A stretch of 64,000 bases of DNA from Bradyrhizobium sp. in8p8 (GCF_000426845.1 NZ_AUGD01000022.1:1-64000), one strand, 5' to 3'; counted from the first letter of the stretch, positions 15,301 to 24,995 are shown. A program made the numbers and translations. Notes: generated by a model from the sequence alone, not told the origin.

Positions 15301-15790
15301 AACAGCGGAGGCTCCCGCTCGGAACCGGCGGCTGCTGATCGCGGCTGCCGTTTTGCTTGCGGCCACAGCCGTCAGCTCCGAGAGCAAGGCGCAATCCGGT
15401 CCATTCGCGCCGATGGCGGGAAGCTGGAGTGGCGCCGGCACGGTCAGCCTGGAGGACGGGTCGACGGAACGCATTCGTTGCCGGGCCAAATACGCACCCA
15501 TCGGTCCCACCATGGAACTGACCCTGACGTGCGCCAGCGACGCCTATAAGTTGGCCTTCGCCGCCAACGTTCAGTCTGCTGGCCGTGCCATTTCGGGCAG
15601 CTGGAGCGAGGCCAGCCGCAACATCTCTGGCACTCTCCAGGGTCGTGGCAGCGGCGGAAACTTCGAGTTGGTCGCGTCTGCCGCCGGTTTCAACGCCAAC
15701 ATCGCGCTGAAGACGAGCGGCAACAAGCAGACCGTCAATATACACGCTGACAGTCAATTCCGCGGCGCCAACATCTCGATGTCGCGCTGA
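15245..15790 (+). CDS. Secreted beta-rich protein, overlaps the upstream gene
   Basis: A 181-residue protein. ATG 15245 follows GGGGAAG at a good distance and lies inside the 3' end of the previous gene in another frame. A basic N-terminus precedes a hydrophobic segment (RLLIAAAVLLAATAVSS) and the mature domain begins FAPMAGSWSGAGTVSLEDG, with two Cys residues (IRCRAKY and LTCASD) that probably pair. The design repeats that of the upstream protein (signal, then strands with WSG and GTLQGRG-type turns). A strong terminator follows. Function unknown. Confidence 0.7.
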   Translation: MEHQQAYRAAGAGKHRAYRTAEAPARNRRLLIAAAVLLAATAVSSESKAQSGPFAPMAGSWSGAGTVSLEDGSTERIRCRAKYAPIGPTMELTLTCASDAYKLAFAANVQSAGRAISGSWSEASRNISGTLQGRGSGGNFELVASAAGFNANIALKTSGNKQTVNIHADSQFRGANISMSR

Positions 15791-15814
15791 GGCGAGCCGC
15801 GCGTTTGAAAACCG

Positions 15815-15841
15815 ACCCGGCGGCTTCGCCGGGTCTTTTTT
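15815..15841 (+). terminator. Rho-independent terminator of the secreted-protein pair
   Basis: ACCCGGCG (15815-15822) and CGCCGGGT (15827-15834) with a GCTT loop, followed by CTTTTTT. The T-tract overlaps the stop codon of the convergent RidA gene. Confidence 0.85.
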
Positions 15842-16238
15842 ATGCGTCCGGCACGAACGCCGTGACCTCGATTTCAACCTTGGCCCGCTCGTCCACGAGC
15901 CCAGGGATGTAGAGCAGCGTCGACGGTGGAAAATTACGTCCGAGCGTTTCCTTCCAGGCGGCACCAATGCCAGCACCGGCCGCCTCGTACTCGCTGCGGC
16001 TCGTCAGGTACCAGGTCAGGCGAACGATGTGCTCAGGGCCGGCCCCGGCCTCGTCGAGTAGGTTGATGATCCGCTTCAGCGCAGTCGCGACCTGCGCGGC
16101 CATGTCGGGCGCGTAATTGCCGGACTCGTCGCCGCCGGTTTGGCCGGCCAGAACCACCCAGCGCCCGGGTCCGTCGACCACAATGCCATGGGAAAAGCCA
16201 CGCGGTTTTTTCCATTCGGCCGGCTGCAAGATATGCAT
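15840..16238 (-). CDS. RidA/YjgF-family protein
   Basis: A 132-residue protein starting MHILQPAEWKKPRGFSHG, with the Rid-family core (VVLAGQTGGDESGNYAPDMAAQ, then TWYLTSRSEY and the final VEIEVTAFVPDA). Rid proteins are trimeric cytoplasmic imine deaminases or related enzymes. The arginine that binds substrate carboxylate in true RidA is not seen at the usual place (FPPSTLLYIPGL), so this is probably a different Rid subgroup. ATG 16238 has GGGAGA nine bases upstream. Divergent from the EamA permease, 153 bases between starts. Confidence 0.8.
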   Translation of the reverse strand: MHILQPAEWKKPRGFSHGIVVDGPGRWVVLAGQTGGDESGNYAPDMAAQVATALKRIINLLDEAGAGPEHIVRLTWYLTSRSEYEAAGAGIGAAWKETLGRNFPPSTLLYIPGLVDERAKVEIEVTAFVPDA

Positions 16239-16391
16239 GAGCGAAGGTCTCCCGATATTCTCGTTATCCAGTAGATGCCTAGCACGAGCCCTGCATCGCT
16301 GCATCCGCAGATTTGACCGTTGCAAACATCGGCAATGTCGCCGATACCGGCCGTCCTTTTCGGCTTTCCATCCTCCGGCATCCGACCCCTC

Positions 16392-17267
16392 ATGAGCACG
16401 ACACCGTCCAAAACGATGGCTGCACTGTGGATGGCCGGCTGGCTCTCGCTGATGCTGGTCATGGCGGTTGCCGGGCGCGAGACCACGCGCGAGCTGAATG
16501 TTTTTCAGATCATGGAGGTGAGGTCGCTGATCGGCTTCGTGCTACTCGCCCCCATCATCTACCGCGCGGGCGGCTTGAAGACGGTCAAGACATCGCGCCT
16601 GCCGCAACACATCGGGCGCAATCTGGTGCACTATTTTGCCCAGCTCGGCTGGTTCTTTGCGCTGACGCTGATCCCGATCGGTCAGGTGGTCGCGATCGAG
16701 TTCACAATGCCGATCTGGACGGCCATCCTTGCCGCAAGCTTCCTATCCGAGCGCATGACGCCCTGGAAGATCGCCGCCATCGTGCTCGGACTGGTTGGGG
16801 TGATCGTCATCGTCCGGCCCGCCACTGGCGAGGTCAATCCGGGTCAGCTCATCGCGCTTGGAGCAGCCATGGGTTTTGGCATCTCCATGGCCCTCGTCAA
16901 ATCGCTGACCCGCACTGAAAGTGCGCTCTCGATCCTCTTCTGGATGCTGGTGGTGCAGTCCGCCGCAGGCTTCGTTCCGACGCTGTTCGTCTGGACCTGG
17001 CCATCGACCTACGTCTGGGCCTGGCTCGGCGTGATTGCCGTCTGCGGTACATTTTCACACTATTGTCTCGCCAGCGCCATGCGCTATGCCGACGCAACGA
17101 TCGTCGTCCCCATGGACTTCCTGCGGGTTCCATTGACCGCGGCTGCCGGCTGGCTGCTGTATTCCGAGCGGCTCGATGCCTGGACCGTGCTGGGGGCGGC
17201 GCTGATCCTCGGTGGCAATCTCCTGAATTTGAAGCCCACTTCGCCGGTCCCCGCTCGCGCGCAGTGA
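16392..17267 (+). CDS. EamA/DMT-family permease
   Basis: A 291-residue membrane protein with about ten hydrophobic segments in two repeats, the layout of the drug/metabolite transporter superfamily. Typical features are the conserved segment VAIEFTMPIWTAILAASFLSE-like in repeat one and VVPMDFLRVPLTAAAGWLLY in repeat two, followed by the loop LGAALILGGNLLN. Substrate unknown; relatives export amino acids or metabolites. ATG 16392 (MSTTPSKTM) was chosen because residues upstream are not hydrophobic and shadow the intergenic region. Confidence 0.8.
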   Translation: MSTTPSKTMAALWMAGWLSLMLVMAVAGRETTRELNVFQIMEVRSLIGFVLLAPIIYRAGGLKTVKTSRLPQHIGRNLVHYFAQLGWFFALTLIPIGQVVAIEFTMPIWTAILAASFLSERMTPWKIAAIVLGLVGVIVIVRPATGEVNPGQLIALGAAMGFGISMALVKSLTRTESALSILFWMLVVQSAAGFVPTLFVWTWPSTYVWAWLGVIAVCGTFSHYCLASAMRYADATIVVPMDFLRVPLTAAAGWLLYSERLDAWTVLGAALILGGNLLNLKPTSPVPARAQ

Positions 17268-17468
17268 ACCTCGCGCCGCCCCCGAGCGACAAAACTAAGT
17301 GACCGTGTGATTTGGATCACGTTGGAGAGGCACTCCATCGTGCACATTGGCCACACAGCAGCGGGTTGAACCCAACGGGCGGCCGTTTTGGTGGCGCGAA
17401 GTCGGGCACTTCGTGTAGGTTCGTTGCCAGTCTGTTGCTGCCTGCAATTCGATTCTGGGGATTTCAGA

Positions 17469-18896
17469 ATGCGCTATCTCACCCTCCTCGCTTCGCTGAT
17501 GTGCATGGCACTGTCGATCAGTGCTGCCAAGGCCGACCGCCGTGTCGCCTTCGTCGTCGGCAACGGCTCCTACAAGAACGTCGCGCAACTGCCGAACCCG
17601 CCGATCGACGCCAAAGCGATGGCGGCCACGCTGCGCAATGTCGGCTTCGAGGTGATCGAAGGCTCCAATCTCAGCCGCGACCAAATGACCGAAAAGCTGC
17701 TCGACTTCGGCCGCAAGGCGCAGGGCTCCGACATCGCGCTGTTCTACTATGCCGGCCACGGCATCGCCGTCAGCGGTACCAACTACCTGCTGCCCGTCGA
17801 TGCCGACATCAAATCGGAGATGGACGTCAAGCTGGGAGCTGCCATCAACATCGACCTGACGCTCGAGCAAACCATGGGCGATGCCAAGGTCAAGCTGGTC
17901 TTCCTCGACGCCTGCCGCGACAATCCCTTCGCCGCCAAGATCAAATCGAATGCCGCCACCCGCAGCGTCAACGTGCAGAGCGGTCTCGCCGAGATGAAGT
18001 CCGGTGAAGGCACGCTGATCGCGTTCGCCACCGGTCCCGGCCAGACCGCGCTCGACGGCCAGGAGGGCAACAACAGCCCGTTCACCCGCGCGCTGATCGA
18101 CAACATCACCAAGCCCGGCGTCGAGATCCAGCAGGCGATGACCTCGGTGCGCGCCCAAGTCAATGAAGAGACCCGCAAGAGCCAGTTGCCCTGGGGCCAC
18201 ACCAATCTGACCGGCTCCGTTTATCTCAATCAGGCTCCGACGACCCAGGTCGCCAACGCAGCGCCGACCGCTTCCGGCATCGTGCCGGCGGCCAGCAGCA
18301 GCTCGGATGGCGTGGAGCTCGAATACTGGCGCTCGGTGAAGGAGTCCAACAAGCCGGAGGAGCTCAACGCCTATCTCTCGGCCTATCCGAATGGCCAGTT
18401 CAAGGCGCTGGCGCTGGCACGCCTCGCAGCAATCAAGAGCGGCACCTCGACCGCGACCCGCACTCTCAACGCGGGCGTCGATCCCGCAACCTTCACGGAC
18501 GAGGCCACCCAGCTCACCGAGGACCAGATCGGACTCAACAAGACCCAGCGACGCGACGTGCAGCGCCGGCTCACCAGCCTCGGCTTCGATACCAAGCAGA
18601 CCGGTGTGTTCAGCGAAGAGACCCGCGCGGTACTCAGGCGCTGGCAGGCCGCGCGTGGCTATCCATCGTCCGGCTACCTCAACAAGCACCAGCACAAGGC
18701 CCTGCTTTCGGAGATCGTGGCTGCGCCCGCGACGGCGAGCGACACCAGTCAGAAGCCTGCCCGGCGCGCCAGCGCGCCGCCTCCGAGCAGCGCGCCGGCA
18801 CCGGCTCCTCACCGCAGCAATCCCGGCGATGCAGCCGGCGCGGCCTTCGTTGGCGGTGTCGTCGGCGGCATGATGGGCGGCATGTTCCGCCGCTGA
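17469..18896 (+). CDS. Secreted caspase-family (C14) protein with a C-terminal peptidoglycan-binding-type domain
   Basis: A 475-residue protein. After a signal peptide (cleavage near AAKADRR) the caspase domain shows YYAGHG with His97 and VFLDACRDNPF with Cys149, the expected catalytic dyad. A short repeat unit (EYWRSVKESNKPEELNAYLS) follows, then a PG_binding_1-like segment (RRDVQRRLTSLGFDTKQTG to LRRWQAARGYPSSGYL), and a Pro/Ala linker ending in a Gly-rich tail (GGVVGGMMGGMFRR). The dyad is intact so proteolysis (Arg/Lys specificity by family) is likely, in the periplasm. The start ATG 17469 has GGGG upstream and gives the signal peptide. No partner genes are adjacent. Confidence 0.85.
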   Translation: MRYLTLLASLMCMALSISAAKADRRVAFVVGNGSYKNVAQLPNPPIDAKAMAATLRNVGFEVIEGSNLSRDQMTEKLLDFGRKAQGSDIALFYYAGHGIAVSGTNYLLPVDADIKSEMDVKLGAAINIDLTLEQTMGDAKVKLVFLDACRDNPFAAKIKSNAATRSVNVQSGLAEMKSGEGTLIAFATGPGQTALDGQEGNNSPFTRALIDNITKPGVEIQQAMTSVRAQVNEETRKSQLPWGHTNLTGSVYLNQAPTTQVANAAPTASGIVPAASSSSDGVELEYWRSVKESNKPEELNAYLSAYPNGQFKALALARLAAIKSGTSTATRTLNAGVDPATFTDEATQLTEDQIGLNKTQRRDVQRRLTSLGFDTKQTGVFSEETRAVLRRWQAARGYPSSGYLNKHQHKALLSEIVAAPATASDTSQKPARRASAPPPSSAPAPAPHRSNPGDAAGAAFVGGVVGGMMGGMFRR

Positions 18897-18919
18897 GGCG
18901 CCAGCCACTCTCAAAACAA

Positions 18920-18946
18920 AGCCCGGCTCATGCCGGGCTTTTTCTT
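18920..18946 (+). terminator. Rho-independent terminator of the caspase gene
   Basis: AGCCCGGC (18920-18927), TCAT loop, GCCGGGCT (18932-18939), then TTTTCTTT. Confidence 0.85.
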
Positions 18947-18971
18947 TGTAAGACGATGTCGCCGCATGCTC

Positions 18972-19060
18972 CGTCATCGCAAGGAGCCCTTGCGATGAAG
19001 CAAATCCAGGCTGTCCCGTGGAGACATCTGGATTGTTTCGCTGCGCGCGCAATCACGACG
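18972..19060. repeat. Bradyrhizobium-type palindromic intergenic repeat
   Basis: Two arms, CGTCATCGCAAGGAGC... and ...GCGCGCAATCACGACG, are imperfect reverse complements of each other around AATCCAG/CTGGATT. A one-arm relative occurs at 44671-44702. This class is abundant between genes in Bradyrhizobium. Confidence 0.7.
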
Positions 19061-19064
19061 CTGC

Positions 19065-19304
19065 CTACTTCCCCGCCGCCTTTCGCAGCGCCTCGTTGAT
19101 GCGGTCCTGCCAGCCCGGCCCGCCCTCTTGGAAGAACTCCAGCACGTCCTGATCGATGCGCAGCGTGACCTGCTCCTTGATCCCGGGAACGGCGATTTGC
19201 CTGGGTGGCGCGGCGGCCACCTTTGCGGTCACCTTCTTGAACGCGGCCTCCGCTTCGCTCCTGGCATCGCCAAGCGTACGCGGTCGCCTCGGTTGATCTG
19301 CCAT
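19065..19304 (-). CDS. BrnA-type antitoxin domain protein without an adjacent BrnT
   Basis: A 79-residue protein with a basic, flexible N-terminus (MADQPRRPRTLGDARSEAEA) and a C-terminal segment VTLRIDQDVLEFFQEGGPGW followed by QDRINEALRKAAGK, which matches the ribbon-helix-helix-like end of BrnA antitoxins. The usual partner, a BrnT toxin gene directly upstream, is missing; the upstream neighbour is cysK only three bases away. It may be a repurposed regulator or orphan antitoxin. It is probably cotranscribed with cysK. Confidence 0.7.
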   Translation of the reverse strand: MADQPRRPRTLGDARSEAEAAFKKVTAKVAAAPPRQIAVPGIKEQVTLRIDQDVLEFFQEGGPGWQDRINEALRKAAGK

Positions 19305-19307
19305 CTG

Positions 19308-20285
<978 letters not shown>

Positions 20286-20509
20286 AATGAACTCCCTATG
20301 GCGACGATCTGAATTTCTGTCGCGACCATTTGCGCAGTTACAGACAGCTTACGGCGACAAGCAAGCGACAATCCGGCACATGTTAAGTACGCTGCATCGC
20401 AAAATCGCGTGAGCAACAAAGATCAGAAAACCACCGCATTTGTGTTGCGACCTCGTCAACCGCTTCTGCTTATGTTAGACTTATGTCTTAAAGTAGGGAG
20501 GTCACCACG

Positions 20510-20728
20510 ATGTCAGCAATTGCTGAAGTGATGTCGACCGTCGCACTGAACCGCGATCCGCGTTGCAGCGAGCTGCCGACCTGTCCCGTCTGCGCCGACA
20601 CCATGGTCGCCGCCGAAGCATCAGCCTACGTCTCTGACCACGTGATCAGCTATCTCTGGACCTGCGACAATTGTGGTTATGGCTTCGTGACCAAGCACGC
20701 TCTGAAGCAAAGCTTCATCTGCAACTGA
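20510..20728 (+). CDS. Small zinc-finger protein
   Basis: A 72-residue protein with CPVC and CDNCG pairs, likely holding one zinc, plus a final Cys near the C-terminus (SFICN). GGGAGG lies a good distance ahead of ATG 20510. Just upstream CTTATGT is directly repeated twice within 20 bases, which may be a regulatory site. Proteins of this kind recur in Bradyrhizobium; function unknown. It converges with tgt, two bases between the stops. Confidence 0.65.
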   Translation: MSAIAEVMSTVALNRDPRCSELPTCPVCADTMVAAEASAYVSDHVISYLWTCDNCGYGFVTKHALKQSFICN

Positions 20729-20729
20729 G

Positions 20730-21875
20730 CTAGCGCGGGGCGATGTCGCCCCTCGCCCAGTCCTCGCGCGTACGCTGATAGAATTCATCGAACTTTCGCT
20801 GCGCAATCGCGTCCCTGATGCCCTGCATCAGGAACTGGTAGTAAGCGATGTTGATCTCGGACAGCAGCATCGCCCCCAGCGTCTCACCTGCCTTGACGAG
20901 ATGATGCAGATAGGCCCGCGCGTAGTTGCGTGCCGCAGGCCACGAGCTCGCCTCGTCCAGCGGACGTGGATCGTCGGCGTGGCGCGCGTTGCGCAAATTC
21001 ACCTGGCCGAAGCGCGTGAAGGCGACGCCGTGCCGGCCATTGCGCGTCGGCATCACGCAATCGAACATGTCGATGCCGCGCTTCACGGCTTCGAGGATAT
21101 CGTCGGGCGTGCCGACACCCATCAGATAGCGCGGGCGCTCTGCTGGCAGCAGCGGCGCGGTCTCGTCGATCATTGCCAGCATAACCGCCTGCGGCTCGCC
21201 GACCGCAAGGCCGCCGATTGCATAGCCGTGGAAGCCGATCGCAACGAGGCCCTCGGCACTTGCATGACGGAGCTGAGGCACATCGCCGCCCTGCACGATG
21301 CCAAACAGCATGTAGCCGTCGGGAGCGCTCTCGAAGGCGCGCTTGCTGCGCTCGGCCCAGCGCAGCGACAATTGCATCGCCCGCTCGATGTCGGCCGGCT
21401 CGGCCGGCAGCCGCACGCATTCGTCCATCTGCATGGCGATATCGGAGCCGAGCAAACGCTGCACCTCGATCGAGCGCTCCGGCGAGAGCTCCACCTTGGC
21501 GCCGTCGATGTGCGAGCGGAAAGTGACGGCGTGCTCGCTGACCTTGCGCAGATCCGCGAGCGACATCACCTGGAAGCCACCTGAATCCGTCAGCATCGGC
21601 CCGTTCCAGCCGGTGAATCGCTGCAGGCCGCCGAGCGCGGCGATCCGCTCGGCGCTCGGACGCAGCATCAAGTGGTACGTGTTGCCGAGCACGATATCGG
21701 CGCCGGCATCGCGGACCTCGCGCCAGTGCATGCCTTTCATGGCGCCGGCGGTGCCGACCGGCATGAAGGCAGGCGTCCGTACCATGCCATGAGGCGTGGT
21801 CAGGCGCCCGGTGCGCGCGGCGCCATCGGTGGCGAGCAACTCAAAGTGATTGGGAAGGTCATTGTCGGGATTCAT
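20730..21875 (-). CDS. tgt: Queuine tRNA-ribosyltransferase (tRNA-guanine transglycosylase) lacking the zinc site
   Basis: A 381-residue TIM-barrel enzyme that swaps G34 of GUN anticodons for preQ1. The general acid/base Asp97 is in LTDSGGFQVMS and the nucleophile Asp272 in MFDCVMPTRNGRHG. The C-terminal zinc site is abnormal: where family members have CxCxxC the sequence is DEASSWPAAR (307-316), and where the fourth ligand His stands before N-x-x-YYQ there is Ile (SEINIAYYQ). All four ligands are therefore absent. ATG 21875 is preferred over a TTG twelve codons upstream. queA, which acts on the product of this enzyme, is about 5 kb away on the same strand. Confidence 0.9.
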   Translation of the reverse strand: MNPDNDLPNHFELLATDGAARTGRLTTPHGMVRTPAFMPVGTAGAMKGMHWREVRDAGADIVLGNTYHLMLRPSAERIAALGGLQRFTGWNGPMLTDSGGFQVMSLADLRKVSEHAVTFRSHIDGAKVELSPERSIEVQRLLGSDIAMQMDECVRLPAEPADIERAMQLSLRWAERSKRAFESAPDGYMLFGIVQGGDVPQLRHASAEGLVAIGFHGYAIGGLAVGEPQAVMLAMIDETAPLLPAERPRYLMGVGTPDDILEAVKRGIDMFDCVMPTRNGRHGVAFTRFGQVNLRNARHADDPRPLDEASSWPAARNYARAYLHHLVKAGETLGAMLLSEINIAYYQFLMQGIRDAIAQRKFDEFYQRTREDWARGDIAPR

Positions 21876-21998
21876 GGCGGTGCTTATTGCGTGTCGGAGG
21901 AAGCCGATCAACCGCGAAAGCCATGCTCGGGCCCCCCTTGTGCTTCAGACCGGGACAGCCATCAGCGCAAGATCAGTGCCCCGTCGCCCTTGTAAAAC

Positions 21999-22020
21999 AA
22001 AACGATACAGTATAGTTTTT
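21999..22020. promoter_or_regulatory. Candidate TetR operator upstream of the patatin-like gene
   Basis: The palindrome AAACGATAC-A-GTATAGTTT is nearly identical to one at 24205-24224. The site lies about 70 bases before the patatin-like start and TATAGT in it could serve as a -10 element, so bound repressor would block the promoter. Assignment to the TetR gene between the two sites is inferred. Confidence 0.65.
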
Positions 22021-22091
22021 CCCCGGGGGCTGGTCGATATGCCGCGGCGATTTGCTGACGGCGGTAGATGCGTGGTCGCCAGCCAACGACA

Positions 22092-23267
22092 ATGTCCCAC
22101 CCTTCATCTTCGAACGACGAACCGGTCTCCTCGCGTGACCGGATCAGACATAGAGGCGTCGGCCTGCTGGTGCTGACTTGCAGCCTGGGGCTCGGCGCCT
22201 GCACCTCTCTGCCTCGCACGCCCTACACGGCCGCTGAAGCCAGCACGTCGCGCGTGCTCGATATCGATGGTCTCCGGCGCTACGCGGACGATCCCGTCAC
22301 GAAATTCAGCTTCGAGAAAGACACCCGCACCGCGCCCAAGTCCTATCTGGCACTCTCCGGTGGCGGTGCCGACGGCGCCTACGGCGTCGGCGTGCTCAAA
22401 GGCTGGACCGCGGCCGGAACCCGCCCCACCTTCTCGGTCGTCTCGGGAGTCAGCACCGGAGGCTTGATCGCTCCGTTTGCATTTCTCGGTCCGCAATACG
22501 ACGACACGCTGAAGGAGGTCTACACCAGCGGGATCGCGGAAAGCCTGTTGGACGATCCCAGCATCATGCGCGTGCTGTTCGGGTCCGGCCTGTTCGGCAA
22601 CACGCGGCTGCGCGAGTTGGTCGCAGCCTACGTCGGTCCGGAGATCATGGCGCAGGTCGCGCGCGAGCACGCCAAGGGGCGCAAGCTCCTGGTGGTGACG
22701 ACCGACCTGGACACCCAGCGCACCGCGATCTGGGATATGGGCAAGATCGCGACGGTCGGAAGCCCGGAGGCGCTGAAGCTGTTCCGAGACGTGATGGCGG
22801 CCTCGGCCAGCATTCCCCTGGTGTTTCCGCCCATCATGATCGATGCCGAAGGACAAGGCCGCAAGTTTCAGGAGATGCATGTCGACGGCGGCGTGACGGC
22901 GCCGGTGCTGACGTTGCCGGAAGCCCTGCTGTTCCAGAGCGGCCGCCTGCCCGGCAATGCGAGGATGGACATTTACATCCTTGTCAACAAGAAGATCGAA
23001 CGCAACTTCGAACTCGTCGCCAACGGCACCATCGACGTTGCCTCGCGCAGCCTCTCGGCGATCACGCAATCGCAGACGCGTTCGATCATCTTCTCGACCT
23101 ACGATTTCGCCAAGCGCAACCGATTGGGCTTTCATCTCTCCTACATCGCGCGCGACTACCCCGCCCCGCCCTCGGAGGGATTTGATACCGCCTATATGCG
23201 GGCGCTGTATCAATACGGATACGAGAGGGCTGCATCCGGCCAAGCCTGGACCTCGACGCTTCCTTGA
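22092..23267 (+). CDS. Patatin-like phospholipase, predicted lipoprotein
   Basis: A 391-residue protein with a lipobox LGAC (Cys37) after a hydrophobic stretch, so probably lipid-anchored. The patatin fold shows the oxyanion loop SGGGADGAYG, the nucleophile Ser121 in SGVSTGG, and the second catalytic residue Asp in MHVDGGV. Family members are acyl hydrolases; substrate unknown. An alternative ATG eight codons upstream (22068) is possible. A TetR-type operator lies just upstream and the TetR gene follows, 131 bases downstream, so it is a likely target of that repressor. Confidence 0.85.
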   Translation: MSHPSSSNDEPVSSRDRIRHRGVGLLVLTCSLGLGACTSLPRTPYTAAEASTSRVLDIDGLRRYADDPVTKFSFEKDTRTAPKSYLALSGGGADGAYGVGVLKGWTAAGTRPTFSVVSGVSTGGLIAPFAFLGPQYDDTLKEVYTSGIAESLLDDPSIMRVLFGSGLFGNTRLRELVAAYVGPEIMAQVAREHAKGRKLLVVTTDLDTQRTAIWDMGKIATVGSPEALKLFRDVMAASASIPLVFPPIMIDAEGQGRKFQEMHVDGGVTAPVLTLPEALLFQSGRLPGNARMDIYILVNKKIERNFELVANGTIDVASRSLSAITQSQTRSIIFSTYDFAKRNRLGFHLSYIARDYPAPPSEGFDTAYMRALYQYGYERAASGQAWTSTLP

Positions 23268-23398
23268 TCCTTCGTGACGGAACGCGGTCCAACGGAGACC
23301 GTTGACGATGCGGCCAATTCGGCCAAATTGGCGATGACGCACCCGCCCCTGCACGATATAGAGCGATTGACGAGAGCAATGCGCAGGAATCATTGGGC

Positions 23399-24145
23399 AT
23401 GGGATTGACTGCGACCAGGACGAAACCGGCAGCACCACGGCGCGAGATGCCGAAATCCCGCGGCGGCCGGCCGACGAAGTCAGCTGCGATCGAGCGAGAC
23501 CAGCGGCTGATCGAGGTCGCCACCCGCCTGTTCCTGGATCGCGGCTTCGATGCAACTTCGCTTGACGCCGTTGCGGAAGCCGCTCGGGTGAGCAAGCCCA
23601 CGGTCTATTCGCGCTATGGCGACAAGCGCGGGCTGTTCGCGGCAGTATTGAGACGCGAGATCGCGCGCTGGCTCGCACCGCTCTCGGCCGCAGCAGAGAC
23701 GCAGCTCAGCAGCGCCTCGGACATCTCGGTCGAGCAGCGGCTGGTCGAGATCGGCCGCGAGATGCTGACCTTCACCTGTGGTCCCGATGCCGTCGCCTTC
23801 AGCCGCATGATGACGGCGCAAGCCATAAACTTCCCCGATGTCGCCAAGCTCGGCAAGGAGGAAGGCTGGCTCAAGGCGGTCGCGACCACGGCGCGTTTCT
23901 TCGATCATCTGGTGGCTCAAGGTGCGCTCGACGTCGAAGATACCACCATCGCCGCGGAGGTATTTCTCGACGTCGTCGTCGGTCACACTCACCGCATGGC
24001 GACGTTCGGAACGGCGCTGGAGCTGAAGACAGCCGAAAAGCGCATGCGCGCGGCGATCAAGCTGTTCCTGGCCGGCGCGCTGGGACCTGCCGACCGGGTC
24101 CAGGACTCGACGCGGGTCCCAACGAGGCGCCGTTCCTCGCGCTGA
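23399..24145 (+). CDS. TetR/AcrR-family transcriptional regulator
   Basis: A 248-residue protein. A basic N-terminal arm (KSRGGRPTKSAAIERDQR) leads to the helix-turn-helix (TSLDAVAEAARVSKPTVYSRYGDK), followed by a helical ligand/dimer domain with a TetR_C-like region. The short tail is basic (RVPTRRRSSR). ATG 23399 is preferred over TTG 23393 because AGGAA lies at a good distance. The gene is flanked by two copies of one palindromic operator (21999-22020 and 24205-24224), each in front of a secreted or lipoprotein gene, so it probably represses both neighbours. Inducer unknown. Confidence 0.85.
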   Translation: MGLTATRTKPAAPRREMPKSRGGRPTKSAAIERDQRLIEVATRLFLDRGFDATSLDAVAEAARVSKPTVYSRYGDKRGLFAAVLRREIARWLAPLSAAAETQLSSASDISVEQRLVEIGREMLTFTCGPDAVAFSRMMTAQAINFPDVAKLGKEEGWLKAVATTARFFDHLVAQGALDVEDTTIAAEVFLDVVVGHTHRMATFGTALELKTAEKRMRAAIKLFLAGALGPADRVQDSTRVPTRRRSSR

Positions 24146-24204
24146 CGATCTCGTGAGCTCTTGAGGTTTCCATGGGGAACGGTCGCGCCACCGTTGACCG
24201 AAAT

Positions 24205-24224
24205 AAAACGATACGGTATTGTTT
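24205..24224. promoter_or_regulatory. Candidate TetR operator upstream of the PepSY protein gene
   Basis: AAACGATAC-G-GTATTGTTT matches the site at 21999-22020 in all but two or three positions and is itself palindromic. It lies 60 bases after the TetR stop and about 170 bases before the PepSY gene. Confidence 0.65.
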
Positions 24225-24395
24225 AGTTACAAGTTGGTGCGGATCGCTTTTTCACAGCCCCAAAGAGGTCCGTATCGCTTTCGGTCGCCACGGCAGGTAA
24301 GGCCCGCCGCGGCGCTCCGCGGCCGGCCTTTGCCCGAGGCCGGCCGCGAATTCTTTACGATCATCCGGCACACTCGCTGGCCGAGGGTTTCGAGT

Positions 24396-24995
24396 ATGAC
24401 GACAGCACACCCCTGGACGCTTTCCGCCACCGCCCTCGCAGCGCTGCTCGTCGCAGCGCCGGCGCAGGCGATCGTCTCCGCCGGAGGCACCCCAATCGCC
24501 CTGCACGGCGAGACGGTTGGCAACGCGGATGCCGACCGTCTGGCCATCAGCCGCGAGATCGAGCGCTTCCGCAGTGTACCGATCTCGATCAGCCAGGCCA
24601 TGGCGATTGCCGAAGGCCGGCACGCCGGCGCCACGACAGCGGATGTGAGTTTCGACGGTGCCGCCGGCGTGCCGGTGTATCGGGTGAAGACCGTGCACAA
24701 CGACCGCATCTGGCGCCACACCATCAGTGCGTCGACCGGCGAGCTGGTCGGCGGGGAAGCCGCCCTCCCCCTCACGGAGCTCGACCGCGAGGACCGTAGC
24801 AACCTCGCAGCGCTGGGCGCGATCAGGCACCGCCTCGCCGATGCCGTCCGTGTCGCCGAGCGCGCGGCCTCCGGCAAGGCGATCAGCGGTGGGCTGGTGC
24901 GCGAGCGCGGCCGGCTCAGTTTTGCGATCGTCGTGATCAGCGGCGACGACCTCAAGGAGGTCATTCTGGAGCCGCCTGGCGCACGGGCCAGATAG
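24396..24995 (+). CDS. Secreted protein with two PepSY-type domains
   Basis: A 199-residue protein with a signal peptide (MTTAHPWTLSATALAALLVA, cleavage near AQA). The first PepSY unit runs from SISQAMAIAEGRH to HTISASTGELVG, and a second, weaker one from AALGAIRHRLADAVRVAE to FAIVVISGDDLKEVILEP. PepSY domains bind and inhibit proteases or take part in redox membrane proteins. ATG 24396 gives the signal peptide; an open frame upstream runs into the operator and is not coding. Its position downstream of a second TetR operator suggests shared control with the patatin-like protein. Confidence 0.75.
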   Translation: MTTAHPWTLSATALAALLVAAPAQAIVSAGGTPIALHGETVGNADADRLAISREIERFRSVPISISQAMAIAEGRHAGATTADVSFDGAAGVPVYRVKTVHNDRIWRHTISASTGELVGGEAALPLTELDREDRSNLAALGAIRHRLADAVRVAERAASGKAISGGLVRERGRLSFAIVVISGDDLKEVILEPPGARAR

